Below are positions 1 to 9,937 of a stretch of DNA of 64,000 nucleotides, one piece after another. Every line of letters starts with the position of its first letter. Position 1 is the first letter of the stretch. A program made the position numbers and the translations under genes. The DNA lies in NCBI GenBank assembly GCA_003281165.1, contig QCCT01000003.1, forward strand, positions 1 through 64,000. The letters are read 5' to 3'. The notes below the pieces were generated by a model. It had not been told where the DNA came from. It saw only the letters and a list, made by a program, of their open reading frames with translations, and ran no database searches. The DNA is from Prochlorococcus sp. AG-347-M18 (GTDB lineage Bacteria; Cyanobacteriota; Cyanobacteriia; PCC-6307; Cyanobiaceae).

Positions 1-8
1 TTTATTTT

Positions 9-398
9 TTAAAAAATATCTTTAAACGATACAATCAGCCAGATAAAAAAGTTGATGGGATTAAGTAATTCGCTTAACTTATTTTTTTTTTCGTAATTTA
101 ATCCACTTAAAAAATCAAAAATAAAATTACTATTCTCTTTTTTATCATTATTTTTTTTAATTACATTACCATTTTCGTCGAGGAGGTCAATTTCATCTTC
201 AAAAAACCATTGTTCTTTTCCATTAGATAATTGCAAGATAACTCCAATACCTTTCCCGTCAGTTATTCTGAAATCACTTATCTTAGCCACAGAAGAAACA
301 TTTATGGCATCAATAATTTCTTTATTAAGCCTATCTTTTGATAGTTCTATGTTTATTTGAACAGAATTGCCTATCTTTGCTTTATCTAAAATTGACAT
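9..398 (-). CDS. DUF2862-type cyanobacterial protein with C-terminal hydrophobic tail
   Basis: This 129-residue protein has an N-terminal half (about residues 1-75) that resembles the small cyanobacterial DUF2862 domain, with alternating short strands ending in an acidic EDEIDLLDENG stretch. A polar Lys/Asn linker follows, and the last 20 residues are hydrophobic (NFFIWLIVSFKDIF), which may form a membrane anchor. No catalytic motif is visible. The start is an ATG and there is no competing upstream start in the short gap. The function is unknown; the family assignment is from memory of the domain pattern and is moderately sure. It sits alone at the left edge of the window. Confidence 0.7.
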   Translation of the reverse strand: MSILDKAKIGNSVQINIELSKDRLNKEIIDAINVSSVAKISDFRITDGKGIGVILQLSNGKEQWFFEDEIDLLDENGNVIKKNNDKKENSNFIFDFLSGLNYEKKNKLSELLNPINFFIWLIVSFKDIF

Positions 399-469
399 TT
401 TTTAGGTTATTATACTCAGTGATAAACGAATTCTGCGATTAATCTAGAACTATTGATTTATTTCAATAA

Positions 470-616
470 TTATGATTTTTTGAAAATAGCTTCAAGGATT
501 CTTTTTATTGAAATTGTTAATACTCTTAAGAATACAAAAAATAACCCTAACCACCCTAATACAACAGCTATTGATAACAAGCTTGAACCTAAATCACGTT
601 GTAGCAAATTCTGCAT
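470..616 (-). CDS. 48-residue single-span membrane protein
   Basis: I translated this short frame by hand. It begins ATG, ends TAA, and encodes about 48 residues. The polar start MQNLLQRDLGSS is followed by a hydrophobic segment rich in Leu, Val, Ile and Phe (about residues 12-33), then a basic tail ending IFKKS. That is the usual shape of a small integral membrane protein with its C terminus in the cytoplasm by the positive-inside rule. It lies 72 bp upstream of the DUF2862-type gene on the same strand and could be co-transcribed with it. The function is not recognised. Confidence 0.55.
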   Translation of the reverse strand: MQNLLQRDLGSSLLSIAVVLGWLGLFFVFLRVLTISIKRILEAIFKKS

Positions 617-967
617 ATAATAGGTTCCAAATTTATTATGGGTAATTCTACTTTATTAAAATACCTACTCAAGATAAAAATGACCAACATTCAGAATTAT
701 TTAAATTCTTTGTTATTAAATAAACTATTTAAGAGAATTGATTTATGAGCTAGAATTTATTTATAAACTTAATTAAATATTTTGGAGCTTTCTTTAAACT
801 TTTACATTGGAATATTGTTTATGATAATTGGTCTTGTAGTGAGAGTTGATTTTAAATTTAAAATGCAAAAGGATCTCTAGTAGATACTGATAAGCTTCTT
901 TTAGTACGATAAAAATCCGTTAAGTTTATAAATATGTATATTTATTGCTGAAACTAATTTCTGATAC
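617..967. other. 351-bp stretch with no confident gene
   Basis: This is very AT-rich sequence between a small membrane protein and the initiator tRNA. Two short forward frames exist: an ATG frame at 638-748 (36 codons, polar) and a TTG frame at 782-880 (32 codons). The second contains the hydrophobic run YIGILFMIIGLVV and could be a small membrane peptide, but neither has a recognisable ribosome binding site or a family I know. I see no repeat or RNA fold here. Confidence 0.4.
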
Positions 968-992
968 AAAAAAAGCAGCTATTAAGCTGCTT
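968..992 (-). terminator. Rho-independent terminator of tRNA-fMet
   Basis: On the minus strand, immediately after the tRNA 3' end, an 8-bp perfect stem (AAGCAGCT and AGCTGCTT, loop TAAT) is followed by a run of T residues. It lies 5 bases beyond the encoded CCA, so it most likely ends the tRNA transcript. Confidence 0.85.
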
Positions 993-997
993 GTATA

Positions 998-1074
<77 letters not shown>

Positions 1075-1119
1075 ACATATACATAGCATACAACTGAAAG
1101 GGTAATTTTTTCTATTTAT

Positions 1120-2085
1120 TTAGCATTCTTGGAACTTTAATTGACCTTCAACTTCAATTCGCACCCCTTCTGGAAAATTAAACACCTTTTCTTCAATGTC
1201 TTGAATTCTTAAGTCAGATATCCACTCTAACTGTTTTAGTAAGTGAAGACCTACAGCATGCTTGGCTCTTTTTGAACCGTCTTCTACTTTCAAGGCAAGT
1301 CCTATCCCCTCATTTACCTTACATAGGCACTGTATTCCTTCGGCACCACCTTTGCCTATAACTTGTCCATGAGAAGCCTTAATTATTTCCGTATCAAATT
1401 TATTATTGTCACTAATCAAAATCGGGTTAGTTGTAATAGCTCTACTTATTTGTTCTAATTCAGCATTTTCAGAACTGCTAAGAAGAGAATACAACTTGGA
1501 CATTTCTATTAGTTTTAAATAAAGAGTTGGAGCTCCACAATCATCACGTTCTGCGTTTATTTCAGATATTGGGATTTCAAGTAATTCAGAAATAATTCTG
1601 AATATTTCAATTTGAAGTGGATGATCTCCCTTTAAGTAAGTATCTAATGGCCAATTCATTTTTTTGCACGTAGCTAGAAAAGCAGCATGTTTACCTGAAC
1701 AATTATGCTCTAAGGGGCTTGTCCTTGATTTTGGACATTTTAGGTTATCAATGTCGATGTCATATTCCCATAAAATTTTAAATGCTTCCCTTGAATGAAT
1801 TTTTGAGCCACTATGTGAACCGCATGCTATTGCAATTGATTTCGAATCATTATTAATTTTTGATGAAGCTCCACTGCTAACAAATGGGATTGCCTGAAAA
1901 GGTTTTAATCCTGACCTTATGAAACTTTTGTATTCCGGGTTACCTGCACACATTAAAACTCTTCCTTTTTTATCAGTAATAACAGCATGAATTTTATGGA
2001 TCGACTCAATGTTTGAACCTCGCATTAAGGTTGCTTGTAAAGGAGGATTATTAGAGGTATAAAGATTTTTGAAGTTTGAACTCAT
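1120..2085 (-). CDS. Asparaginase II family protein
   Basis: This 321-residue protein belongs to the asparaginase II family (COG4448 type), which is widespread in cyanobacteria and distinct from the E. coli AnsA/AnsB fold. Visible conserved blocks are CGSHSG (residues 88-93), NCSGKHA (128-134) and DDCGAPT (181-187), which carry the presumed catalytic Ser, Lys and Asp residues. No signal peptide is seen, so it should act in the cytoplasm, presumably releasing aspartate and ammonia from asparagine. The length matches the family. It is followed immediately, in the same orientation but on its upstream side, by the CGLD27-rsfS-DUF3318 genes, with a 5-bp spacing to the CGLD27 gene that suggests an operon. 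The substrate is inferred from the family only. Confidence 0.85.
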   Translation of the reverse strand: MSSNFKNLYTSNNPPLQATLMRGSNIESIHKIHAVITDKKGRVLMCAGNPEYKSFIRSGLKPFQAIPFVSSGASSKINNDSKSIAIACGSHSGSKIHSREAFKILWEYDIDIDNLKCPKSRTSPLEHNCSGKHAAFLATCKKMNWPLDTYLKGDHPLQIEIFRIISELLEIPISEINAERDDCGAPTLYLKLIEMSKLYSLLSSSENAELEQISRAITTNPILISDNNKFDTEIIKASHGQVIGKGGAEGIQCLCKVNEGIGLALKVEDGSKRAKHAVGLHLLKQLEWISDLRIQDIEEKVFNFPEGVRIEVEGQLKFQEC

Positions 2086-2580
2086 TTAGAAATTGTTATA
2101 TTGAAAAAGCAAAATACCTGATAAAGAAAGGATTAAAATAATAGAAATAATTTGGATTAAGTTTTTTAAAATGGGCTTTACTTCAATTGAAGCGATAAGT
2201 GATTCTTTTTCTTTTAAAACTACTGGTTTTATCCATACTTGACCGTCATACCAACCGGATTCTTCGTACTCAATTCTTTCAGATGTCAATCTCTTAAACA
2301 CATGATTCCAGCCAAGATATAATCTGATAGTAATCAAGAGAGGTATTGATAAGCTACTAAATAAACTTAATAACATATACTTTAAAAGGGATGTTTTGAA
2401 ATAGACACTTCCTGAAGAAATAAGAAGAAAAAGGACAAAAGAACCTACCCAAAATTTCGCCAATATTAGAATTAGTGATTTTTTTGTTTTTGGCCAAGAA
2501 AATACTCTAGATTTTGATAATTCAATAAATTCATTTGTTGGTTGTTGCTCTCTAGGGACAGGACATTTAGATTCGTTCAT
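2086..2580 (-). CDS. CGLD27 family (DUF1230) membrane protein
   Basis: The reading frame extends to 2640, but family members begin with the block PVPxEQQPxNE. I therefore choose the ATG at 2580, which gives MNESKCPVPREQQPTNEF and 164 residues. Two hydrophobic segments (about residues 33-55 and 58-80 of the shorter form) indicate a double membrane span, followed by a soluble part with ESGWYDGQVWIKP and a C-terminal hydrophobic stretch. CGLD27 is conserved in cyanobacteria, green algae, plants and diatoms. Work in Arabidopsis connects it with iron-limitation tolerance in plastids; the role here is unknown. It sits between rsfS and the asparaginase gene. Confidence 0.85.
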   Translation of the reverse strand: MNESKCPVPREQQPTNEFIELSKSRVFSWPKTKKSLILILAKFWVGSFVLFLLISSGSVYFKTSLLKYMLLSLFSSLSIPLLITIRLYLGWNHVFKRLTSERIEYEESGWYDGQVWIKPVVLKEKESLIASIEVKPILKNLIQIISIILILSLSGILLFQYNNF

Positions 2581-2590
2581 AAAATGACAA

Positions 2591-2935
2591 TTATGGAAAT
2601 GAAAGATTATCTCCATTACTCCAGAATGATTCGAGATCATAAAAATTTCTTATTTCTGGTTGAAAAATATTTACAATTAAATCACCATAATCAAGTAAAG
2701 CCCATTTCGCCTCGTTTATCCCTTCTTTTCTTATCGGTTCAATTTTTGCTTTCTCTCTAAGCTCTCCCTCCACAGAGTTCGTTATGGATCTTACTTGTAC
2801 ATCAGATAATCCTTCTGCAATCAATATCCATTCACTTATGAACGAGACTTTGTTAATTTTTATAAGTTTTATATTTTTTGCCTTCTTTTCATCACAAGCT
2901 TTAGCTGCCATTAAAACCAAACTTTTATTGTCCAT
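2591..2935 (-). CDS. rsfS: Ribosomal silencing factor RsfS (Iojap)
   Basis: The protein has the single small Iojap/RsfS domain: a KSLVLMAAKACDEKKAKNI start, the SEWILIAEGLSDVQVRSI block and the WALLDYGDLIVNIF block. RsfS binds ribosomal protein L14 and blocks 30S-50S joining when nutrients run low. I prefer the ATG at 2935 (protein beginning MDNKSL, about 114 residues) over the in-frame ATG at 2947, because family members start close to this block. Either start overlaps the end of the DUF3318 gene by a few codons, so translation is probably coupled. Confidence 0.88.
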   Translation of the reverse strand: MDNKSLVLMAAKACDEKKAKNIKLIKINKVSFISEWILIAEGLSDVQVRSITNSVEGELREKAKIEPIRKEGINEAKWALLDYGDLIVNIFQPEIRNFYDLESFWSNGDNLSFP

Positions 2936-3563
2936 ATATATTTTCACTTGATACTGATTCTTCTGAGCCTTCTTGTTGAGACAGTTCTAATCTGGCTTTT
3001 TCAGCACTCTTTCTCAACGCATCTAATCTGTCCTCAAAGAAACTTCTTTTTTTCTTTTTACGCGTTTTATCAATTAATTCCTTTAATGCTCCTCCAAGAC
3101 TTTTATATGCATTTGGGATACTGTATCCGAATCTACAGGCAAGATCTATGGCTTTTTCATCTGCAAAAATAGCATCTTGAAGTTTTTTTTCAGAATTATT
3201 TTTTATATATAATCTATATCCTGCAAAACTTGATAAACCAAGAGCAAGTAATAAAAGCAGGCCATCTTGAACCCATAACTCCCCTATCGCTCCTCCGAGA
3301 CCAATTGCAAGAGCTGCCATTTCCCATCCATCTCTTGGAATTGTGTCATTTTGAATTTTTCCAACTTCGTGCCAAAACAACAAATTTCTGTGGTCAATTG
3401 CAAAGTTATCCCATTCATCTAAATCTACTTGTATTTCTACTTCGTCACGACCAATTTCTTCAAGCGTTATTAAAGGTGGATCTATAGCAGCAGCAGCTTC
3501 AACAAATACCCAACTTTCATTCTCTGGGGGCAACAAACTTTTAAGTCGCTGAAGTTCGCTCAT
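2925..3563 (-). CDS. DUF3318 family membrane protein
   Basis: This 212-residue protein matches the cyanobacterial DUF3318 family: MSELQRLKSLLPPENESWVF opening, then a central pair of hydrophobic segments (about residues 83-115, including GGAIGELWVQDGLLLLLALG). A basic Lys-rich patch (RKKKKR, about 170) and an acidic-Ser C-terminal tail follow. The length is normal for the family. It is the first gene of the run DUF3318-rsfS-CGLD27-asparaginase, and its end overlaps rsfS. No catalytic residues are recognisable. A function has not been established for the family as far as I know. Confidence 0.82.
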   Translation of the reverse strand: MSELQRLKSLLPPENESWVFVEAAAAIDPPLITLEEIGRDEVEIQVDLDEWDNFAIDHRNLLFWHEVGKIQNDTIPRDGWEMAALAIGLGGAIGELWVQDGLLLLLALGLSSFAGYRLYIKNNSEKKLQDAIFADEKAIDLACRFGYSIPNAYKSLGGALKELIDKTRKKKKRSFFEDRLDALRKSAEKARLELSQQEGSEESVSSENIYGQ

Positions 3564-3671
3564 AAAAAATTATTTTCTATCAATACTATAGAAACAAATG
3601 TTGCTTTTCAAGTAACTTGATTAACATCTGATGATTTATAAGTAGCATGATATAAATGAAGGTTTTAAATT

Positions 3672-6600
3672 ATGCCTCAAAGAGGTGATCTAAAAAAAAT
3701 TCTTATCTTAGGTTCAGGCCCAATTGTCATAGGACAAGCATGTGAATTTGATTACTCTGGCACTCAAGCTTGCAAAGCTTTAAGGAAAGCTGGTTATGAA
3801 ATTATTTTGATAAATTCAAATCCTGCTTCGATAATGACTGATCCTGAAATCGCAAGTAAAACATATATTGAACCATTAACTCCTGAAATCGTCTCTCAGA
3901 TAATCTTAAGAGAAAAACCTGATGCTATTCTTCCCACAATGGGAGGTCAAACTGCTTTGAATCTTGCAGTTAAATTATCAGAGTCAGATTTTTTAAAAAA
4001 AAATAATGTTGAATTAATTGGTGCTGATTTAAGAGCTATCAATAAAGCAGAAGATAGAAGGTTATTTAAGGAATCGATGGAAAAAATAAATGTAAATGTA
4101 TGCCCATCAGGAATAGCATCTAACCTTGCCGAAGCTAAAGAGGTATCAAAAAAAATTAATTCCTATCCTCTTATAATAAGGCCTGCATTTACTTTAGGTG
4201 GTGTAGGGGGGGGGATTGCTTTTAATCTTGAAGAATTTGTTGAATTGTGTACAACAGGATTAGAGGAAAGTCCTAGTAATCAAATATTAATCGAGAAATC
4301 ACTTATTGGATGGAAGGAATTTGAATTAGAAGTAATGAGAGATACTGCAGATAACGTAGTAATAGTTTGTAGTATTGAGAATTTAGATCCAATGGGGGTC
4401 CATACAGGAGATTCCATTACAGTAGCTCCCGCACAGACTTTAACAGATAAGGAATATCAGAGATTGAGGGACTTATCATTAAAAATTATTCGAGAGGTAG
4501 GAGTTGAAACTGGCGGAAGTAATATTCAATTTGCGATAAACCCAACTAATGGAGAAGTAATTGTCATAGAAATGAATCCTCGTGTGAGTAGATCCTCTGC
4601 TTTGGCAAGTAAAGCAACTGGATTTCCTATAGCGAAGATCGCTGCTTTATTGTCAGTAGGCTATACGCTCGATGAGATTATTAATGATATTACAAAAAAA
4701 ACACCTGCATGTTTTGAACCATCAATTGATTACGTAGTTACCAAAATTCCTAGATTCGCTTTTGAAAAGTTTAAAGGTTCCTCAAACACATTAAGCACTG
4801 CCATGAAATCCGTAGGTGAATCAATGGCGATTGGTCGTTCTTTTGAAGAATCATTTCAGAAAGCATTGAGATCCTTAGAAGTAGGTATTTTTGGCTGGGA
4901 ATGCGATTCACTTAATGAATTTAGGAACGAGAATGACCTAAAAAATAATTTAAGAAACCCTACTTCAGAAAGAATTCTTATAGTTAAAAAGGCTATGCAG
5001 CTTGGTAAAACTAATTCTTATATTCAAGAAATAACTAGAATTGATTTATGGTTTATTGAAAAGTTACGAAATATCTTTAATTTTGAGAATGATTTTTTGA
5101 AAGGAAAAGAACTTTATTCCCTAGATAGAGATTTGATGCTACATGCTAAACAATTAGGTTTTTCTGATCAACAGATAGCTAAGTTAACTTTTTCAGAGTT
5201 TTTTGAAGTAAGAAAATATAGAAAAGAGCAAAATATAATTCCAATTTATAAAACTGTTGATACCTGTTCAGCAGAATTCTCATCCTCAACTCCATATCAT
5301 TATTCAACTTATGAAGAATCTTTTATTAATTTTAATTCTCTAACTTTCGATAGCGAAATATCAGATAATAATAAATCAAAAAAAATTATGATTCTTGGAG
5401 GAGGTCCAAACAGAATTGGTCAGGGTATTGAATTTGATTACTGTTGTTGCCATGCTTCATATCAAGCTTCTACAAATGGCTACGAAACGATAATGGTTAA
5501 CAGTAACCCTGAAACTGTCTCTACAGATTACGATACTAGCGATACTTTATATTTTGAACCAGTAACTTTGGAGGATGTGCTTAACATTATAGAAGCTGAA
5601 AATCCTTATGGTTTGATTGTTCAATTTGGAGGTCAAACTCCACTGAAATTATCATTACCTTTATTTGAATGGCTCAAATCTAATGATGGGGAAAGAACTG
5701 GAACAAAAATTCTTGGGACTTCTCCAATCTCTATCGATTTAGCGGAAGATAGAGAAGAATTCACAAAAATACTAGAAGAATTAAGTATTAGGCAACCTTT
5801 AAATGGAATAGCTCGTAATCTAAATGAAGCGCAAACAGTTGCAAAAAATATTGGATTCCCCTTGGTTGTAAGACCCTCTTACGTTTTAGGAGGCAGGGCA
5901 ATGGAAATTGTTAAGGACGAGAATGAATTATCGAGATACATCTCAGAAGCAGTTAGAGTATCGCCAGATCATCCAATCCTTCTTGATCAATATTTAAATA
6001 ATGCTATTGAGATAGATGTTGATGCTTTATGTGATTCAGAAGGTTCGGTTGTAATTGCTGGTCTAATGGAACATGTTGAACCTGCAGGAATTCATTCTGG
6101 AGATTCAGCTTGTTGTTTACCATCCATTTCTCTTTCAAAACCTACTTTAGATAATGTAAAGAAATGGACTAAATTAATTGCAAAAAGATTAAACGTTGTT
6201 GGTTTAATTAATTTGCAATTTGCAGTGAAAAATTTAAATAATAAAGAATACGAACTATATATCCTAGAGGCAAATCCAAGAGCTTCCAGAACGGTTCCTT
6301 TCGTTTCAAAGGCAATAGGTAAACCAGTTGCAAAATTAGCTACGCAGTTAATGCAAGGTTTTACATTAGAAGATGTTAATTTTACTGAGGAATTTTCTCC
6401 AAAATATCAAGCAATAAAAGAAGCTGTTTTGCCTTTTAAAAGATTTCCAGGATCTGATACACTCCTTGGTCCTGAAATGAGATCTACTGGAGAAGTAATG
6501 GGTTTAGCTAAGGATTTTGGCATTGCTTATGCTAAGTCGGAATTAGCAGCAGGTAATGGTGTACCTACTGAAGGAGTAGCTTTTTTGTCTACTAATGATT

Positions 6601-6968
6601 TAGATAAAAAAAATCTTGAAGAAATAGCCAGAGAATTATTAATTTTAGAATTTAAATTAATAGCAACAAAAGGTACAGCTGAATACTTAGTAGATTTAGG
6701 CATTCAAGTTGAAGAAGTGCTGAAAGTTCATGAAGGCAGACCTAATATCGAGGACTTAATTCGTTCGGGACTTGTTCAATTAGTAATTAATACTCCAATA
6801 GGATCTCAAGCTCTTCATGACGACGCATATTTGAGACGTGCTGCATTAGAGTACAATATCCCAACCTTTACTACCATTCCTGGAGCTAAGGCAGCGATTA
6901 AAGCAATCAAAGCGTTGCAAAGCAATAAAATTGATACTTATTCTCTACAAGAAATCCATAATTATTAA
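3672..6968 (+). CDS. carB: Carbamoyl-phosphate synthase large subunit
   Basis: CarB makes carbamoyl phosphate from bicarbonate, ATP and glutamine-derived ammonia for pyrimidine and arginine synthesis. The 1098 residues show the classic duplicated layout. The first ATP-grasp half begins with [19 protein letters not shown]. The second half begins near residue 573 with [19 protein letters not shown]. The C-terminal allosteric (MGS-like) domain ends with [18 protein letters not shown]. Metal-site blocks [17 protein letters not shown] and [16 protein letters not shown] are intact. The length is normal. The small subunit carA is not in the window. The gene is divergent from the DUF3318 operon and converges on the small gene at 6971. 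Confidence 0.98.
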   Translation: MPQRGDLKKILILGSGPIVIGQACEFDYSGTQACKALRKAGYEIILINSNPASIMTDPEIASKTYIEPLTPEIVSQIILREKPDAILPTMGGQTALNLAVKLSESDFLKKNNVELIGADLRAINKAEDRRLFKESMEKINVNVCPSGIASNLAEAKEVSKKINSYPLIIRPAFTLGGVGGGIAFNLEEFVELCTTGLEESPSNQILIEKSLIGWKEFELEVMRDTADNVVIVCSIENLDPMGVHTGDSITVAPAQTLTDKEYQRLRDLSLKIIREVGVETGGSNIQFAINPTNGEVIVIEMNPRVSRSSALASKATGFPIAKIAALLSVGYTLDEIINDITKKTPACFEPSIDYVVTKIPRFAFEKFKGSSNTLSTAMKSVGESMAIGRSFEESFQKALRSLEVGIFGWECDSLNEFRNENDLKNNLRNPTSERILIVKKAMQLGKTNSYIQEITRIDLWFIEKLRNIFNFENDFLKGKELYSLDRDLMLHAKQLGFSDQQIAKLTFSEFFEVRKYRKEQNIIPIYKTVDTCSAEFSSSTPYHYSTYEESFINFNSLTFDSEISDNNKSKKIMILGGGPNRIGQGIEFDYCCCHASYQASTNGYETIMVNSNPETVSTDYDTSDTLYFEPVTLEDVLNIIEAENPYGLIVQFGGQTPLKLSLPLFEWLKSNDGERTGTKILGTSPISIDLAEDREEFTKILEELSIRQPLNGIARNLNEAQTVAKNIGFPLVVRPSYVLGGRAMEIVKDENELSRYISEAVRVSPDHPILLDQYLNNAIEIDVDALCDSEGSVVIAGLMEHVEPAGIHSGDSACCLPSISLSKPTLDNVKKWTKLIAKRLNVVGLINLQFAVKNLNNKEYELYILEANPRASRTVPFVSKAIGKPVAKLATQLMQGFTLEDVNFTEEFSPKYQAIKEAVLPFKRFPGSDTLLGPEMRSTGEVMGLAKDFGIAYAKSELAAGNGVPTEGVAFLSTNDLDKKNLEEIARELLILEFKLIATKGTAEYLVDLGIQVEEVLKVHEGRPNIEDLIRSGLVQLVINTPIGSQALHDDAYLRRAALEYNIPTFTTIPGAKAAIKAIKALQSNKIDTYSLQEIHNY

Positions 6969-6970
6969 AC

Positions 6971-7189
6971 TTACCCATATTTTTTTAATTTTTCTCTTAA
7001 TTGATTGGCTAAAGTATTTCTACTAATTGAAAGTAATTTCAATGTATCTTCATGCATTTTTAATTGTGTCTCCGCTATTTGTAATCCTTTTATAGATTCT
7101 TTAATTTCATCAGAAAGTTCATTTATAAAATACTTCTTTCCTTCAAAGGTTAAAACTGGGTTAGCAGAATCATTAGGTTTTTCACTCAT
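6971..7189 (-). CDS. 72-residue conserved hypothetical (DUF6447-like)
   Basis: This is a small soluble protein with a beta-like start (NPVLTFEGKKYFINELSDE) followed by a long amphipathic helix (residues 30-68) with coiled-coil-like spacing. This pattern resembles short DUF6447 proteins found in marine cyanobacteria and their phages. The stop lies only 2 bp from the carB stop on the opposite strand, so the two genes converge with no room for a separate terminator. The function is unknown. Confidence 0.65.
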   Translation of the reverse strand: MSEKPNDSANPVLTFEGKKYFINELSDEIKESIKGLQIAETQLKMHEDTLKLLSISRNTLANQLREKLKKYG

Positions 7190-7218
7190 TGATTTAATTT
7201 TTAATTAATAAAATAGGA

Positions 7219-8925
7219 TTATAATTTTTTAATCAATTGTTTTTCACATAATTCTTTATAAATCCCTTTTTTATTTACTAAATCAATATGTTTCCCAGAC
7301 TCAATAATTTCGCCTTTATTGAAGACAACTATTTTATCTGCCTCTTGAGTAGTAGCTAATCTATGAGCAATTACTATAACAGTTCTATTTTTCATGGCTG
7401 CATTTAGTCCATCTTGAACTTCTGCTTCTGAATCTGCATCCAATGCACTTGTAGCCTCATCTAAAAGAAGAATGGCTGGGTTGCCTAGAATTGCTCTTGC
7501 AATTGCTATCCTCTGAATCTGCCCCCCTGAGAAATTAGCCCCTCTTTCAGTTATCTTAGTTTCATATTTATCAGGAAGCTTTTGAATGAAATTATGAGCA
7601 TTCGCTTTTTTTGCTGATTCCATTACTTCCTCTTTAGTAAAATTCCTACCCATTCTTATTACATCAATTATTTTCCCTGAAAATAAAAAAGGCTGTTGTT
7701 GTACCAATGCAATATTTTTTCTAATATCTTTTGTATTTATTAACTTTAGATTTTTATCATCAATAAAAATTTCTCCATCATTTGGAGTTATAAATTTTAA
7801 TATCAATGCCATCATCGTACTTTTACCAGCTCCTGAAGCTCCTACGAAAGCTGTAACTTCTCCCTTTTTAATTTCTAAATTGATATTTTTAAGTACTTGA
7901 TTATCTTTTTTGTAAGCAAAATTTACTTTATTGAAACTTATCTTGCCTTCAAAATTGTATATCCTTCGTAAATTTTCTTTATCATCTTCGACAGGTTCTT
8001 GATTTATGTTTTTCAACCTTTTTATTGAGGCTTCTGTCTGTTTATAATCATTAAAATTTGTACTTACATGGCTTATTGGATCAATAAGCATTAATATTGC
8101 TGCGAAAAAACTACTAAATTCTTCGCTTGTTAGAAGGCCTAGATTGATTCTTGCTGCTCCTAAACCTAATATTGCTAATATTCCAAATGCTTCAACAAAT
8201 CCTACAACTGGATGTTGAAATGCAAGAAGTTTTAATGTTTTATATTTTGCTTTTTTATTTGTACTTAATCTTTTATAAAATCTTTTCTCAATCCAATTTT
8301 CTGCAGCAAAAGCTCTTATCGTGGACATTCCATTTATAGATTCACTTATTAAACCTGCTAAATTACTTGTTGATTCTTGACTTTTTTCGGATGCTTTTAA
8401 AACTCTTCTTCCAAAACTGTTAACTGAAAGAATAATCAATGGTGCTAAAACGAATGTTGATAGTGTTAGTGACCAGTCTAAATAAAACATATATATTACT
8501 ACCGCTAACAACTGTAAGGTGCATGGAATTGTATCTTGAGCTGTTTTATAGATAACTTCGCTTACCCTGTCTGCATCTTCTGTAAGTCTATATGTGATGT
8601 CCCCGGCTGAAATATTTTCAACAGAATTTATCTTTATTTTTTGAATTCTGCTAAATAAATTTCCTCTCATCACTTCACTAATTTCTAAGGATGGTTTTGC
8701 TATGAATACATCCTGTCCAAATTGAGCAGTTTTCTGAACTAAAAATACAAATAAAGACTTAATTATTATGTTAGAAACTTTTGAGAGATCACCTGACCCA
8801 ATTGCTGGGATTAAGTTTCCAGCTAAATAAGCTAATAAAGGCCAACATGCTACGTAAATAAGCATGCATATAAAACCCTTGATAAACCTATTTGAATATG
8901 GTCTGACTGGTGGTATTAGTCTCAA
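7219..8925 (-). CDS. ABC exporter, fused membrane and ATPase domains
   Basis: The 568 residues carry an N-terminal six-helix exporter domain (about residues 1-310) and a C-terminal nucleotide-binding domain. Clear motifs are Walker A GASGAGKST (near 362), the signature SGGQIQRIAIARAI (near 465), Walker B AILLLDEATSALD and the switch His in VIVIAHRLAT. This is the half-transporter MdlB/MsbA architecture, which works as a homo- or heterodimer and pumps lipids, peptides or drugs outward. The substrate cannot be read from sequence. The N terminus (MRLIPPVRPYSNRFIKGF) has no signal peptide beyond the first helix. It is divergent from the small S4-domain gene. Confidence 0.93.
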   Translation of the reverse strand: MRLIPPVRPYSNRFIKGFICMLIYVACWPLLAYLAGNLIPAIGSGDLSKVSNIIIKSLFVFLVQKTAQFGQDVFIAKPSLEISEVMRGNLFSRIQKIKINSVENISAGDITYRLTEDADRVSEVIYKTAQDTIPCTLQLLAVVIYMFYLDWSLTLSTFVLAPLIILSVNSFGRRVLKASEKSQESTSNLAGLISESINGMSTIRAFAAENWIEKRFYKRLSTNKKAKYKTLKLLAFQHPVVGFVEAFGILAILGLGAARINLGLLTSEEFSSFFAAILMLIDPISHVSTNFNDYKQTEASIKRLKNINQEPVEDDKENLRRIYNFEGKISFNKVNFAYKKDNQVLKNINLEIKKGEVTAFVGASGAGKSTMMALILKFITPNDGEIFIDDKNLKLINTKDIRKNIALVQQQPFLFSGKIIDVIRMGRNFTKEEVMESAKKANAHNFIQKLPDKYETKITERGANFSGGQIQRIAIARAILGNPAILLLDEATSALDADSEAEVQDGLNAAMKNRTVIVIAHRLATTQEADKIVVFNKGEIIESGKHIDLVNKKGIYKELCEKQLIKKL

Positions 8926-8982
8926 GATATTATATATTTAATTGTTTATCCTATTTTATCAATATCTTTGAGTATAAAAACA

Positions 8983-9159
8983 ATGAAATTGGATCAATTC
9001 TTAAAATGGAAAAATTTGGTATCTTCTGGTGGCGAAGCAAAAATTTTTATTAAATCCGGTTCTGTTAAGGTTAATGGTGTAATTGAGACTAAGAGAGGAA
9101 GGAAGTTAAACAAGGGAGATAAAGTAATATTTCTAAAAAATGAATTAATTTTTGAATAG
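8983..9159 (+). CDS. Small S4-domain RNA-binding protein (YbcJ/YaaA type)
   Basis: The protein is one S4 RNA-binding fold: MKLDQFLKWKNLVSSGGEAK, then IKSGSVKVNGVIETKRGRKL and GDKVIF. I start it at the ATG at 8983, 58 residues, because relatives begin with xxLDQFLKW. An in-frame TTG at 8968 would add five residues. Such stand-alone S4 proteins are thought to bind structured RNA, possibly ribosomal. It precedes tpiA by about 50 bp on the same strand. Confidence 0.85.
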   Translation: MKLDQFLKWKNLVSSGGEAKIFIKSGSVKVNGVIETKRGRKLNKGDKVIFLKNELIFE

Positions 9160-9199
9160 TTAGCTTATTCAACTCACTTTGTATTAGTATATTTTTCTT

Positions 9200-9204
9200 G
9201 GAGA
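9200..9204 (+). promoter_or_regulatory. Shine-Dalgarno site fixing the TTG start of tpiA
   Basis: GGAGA lies 7 bases before the TTG at 9212. Most genes in this window lack a clear Shine-Dalgarno site, so this one supports reading the TTG as the true start. Confidence 0.55.
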
Positions 9205-9211
9205 TAGTATT

Positions 9212-9937
9212 TTGAGAAAATCTGTAATTGCTGGTAATTGGAAAATGCACATGACTTGTGCTGAAGCTAAATCCTACTTAGAAGAGTTTATTCCTTTAAT
9301 AAAAAACATAAAAGAAGATCGTAAAGTTGTTATTGCTCCACCTTTTACAGCTATTTCAACCTTTTCTGATCATTCTGATTTTGATTATTTAGATATTTCT
9401 AGTCAAAATATTCATTGGGAAGATCAAGGAGCATTTACTGCAGAAATATCTCCAAAAATGCTTCTTGAACATGGTGTCTCATATGCAATCGTTGGACATA
9501 GTGAACCAAGGAAATATTTTAGTGAAAGTGATGAACAAATTAATAAAAGAGCGGTTTTTGCTCAATCTAGTGGACTTACTCCAATAGTCTGTGTAGGAGA
9601 AACATTAGAACAAAGAGAGAGAGGAGAAGCTGATAGAGTTATTACTAGACAGGTTGAACAAGGATTAGAAAATACAGATCCATCAAATCTCATAGTTGCT
9701 TATGAACCAATATGGGCTATTGGCACTGGTAAAACATGTGAAGCAGAAGACGCTAATAAGATATGTTCTTTGATTCGGAAATTAATAGGTTTTGATGATG
9801 TAATAATTCAATATGGAGGATCTGTTAAACCTAATAATATTGACGAAATTATGTCAATGAGTGATATAGATGGGGTGTTAGTTGGAGGGGCTTCATTAGA
9901 TCCGAATAGTTTTGCGAGAATTGCAAATTATCAATAA
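9212..9937 (+). CDS. tpiA: Triosephosphate isomerase
   Basis: TpiA interconverts dihydroxyacetone phosphate and glyceraldehyde 3-phosphate in glycolysis and the Calvin cycle. The catalytic residues are in place: GNWKMH with Lys11, IVGHSEPR with His near residue 95, and [13 protein letters not shown] with the catalytic Glu near 166 and the flexible loop. The GGSVKP phosphate loop is near the C terminus. At 241 residues it is of normal length. Translation starts at TTG with [11 protein letters not shown], which matches the family start. Its last 26 bases overlap the folP frame. Confidence 0.97.
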   Translation: MRKSVIAGNWKMHMTCAEAKSYLEEFIPLIKNIKEDRKVVIAPPFTAISTFSDHSDFDYLDISSQNIHWEDQGAFTAEISPKMLLEHGVSYAIVGHSEPRKYFSESDEQINKRAVFAQSSGLTPIVCVGETLEQRERGEADRVITRQVEQGLENTDPSNLIVAYEPIWAIGTGKTCEAEDANKICSLIRKLIGFDDVIIQYGGSVKPNNIDEIMSMSDIDGVLVGGASLDPNSFARIANYQ

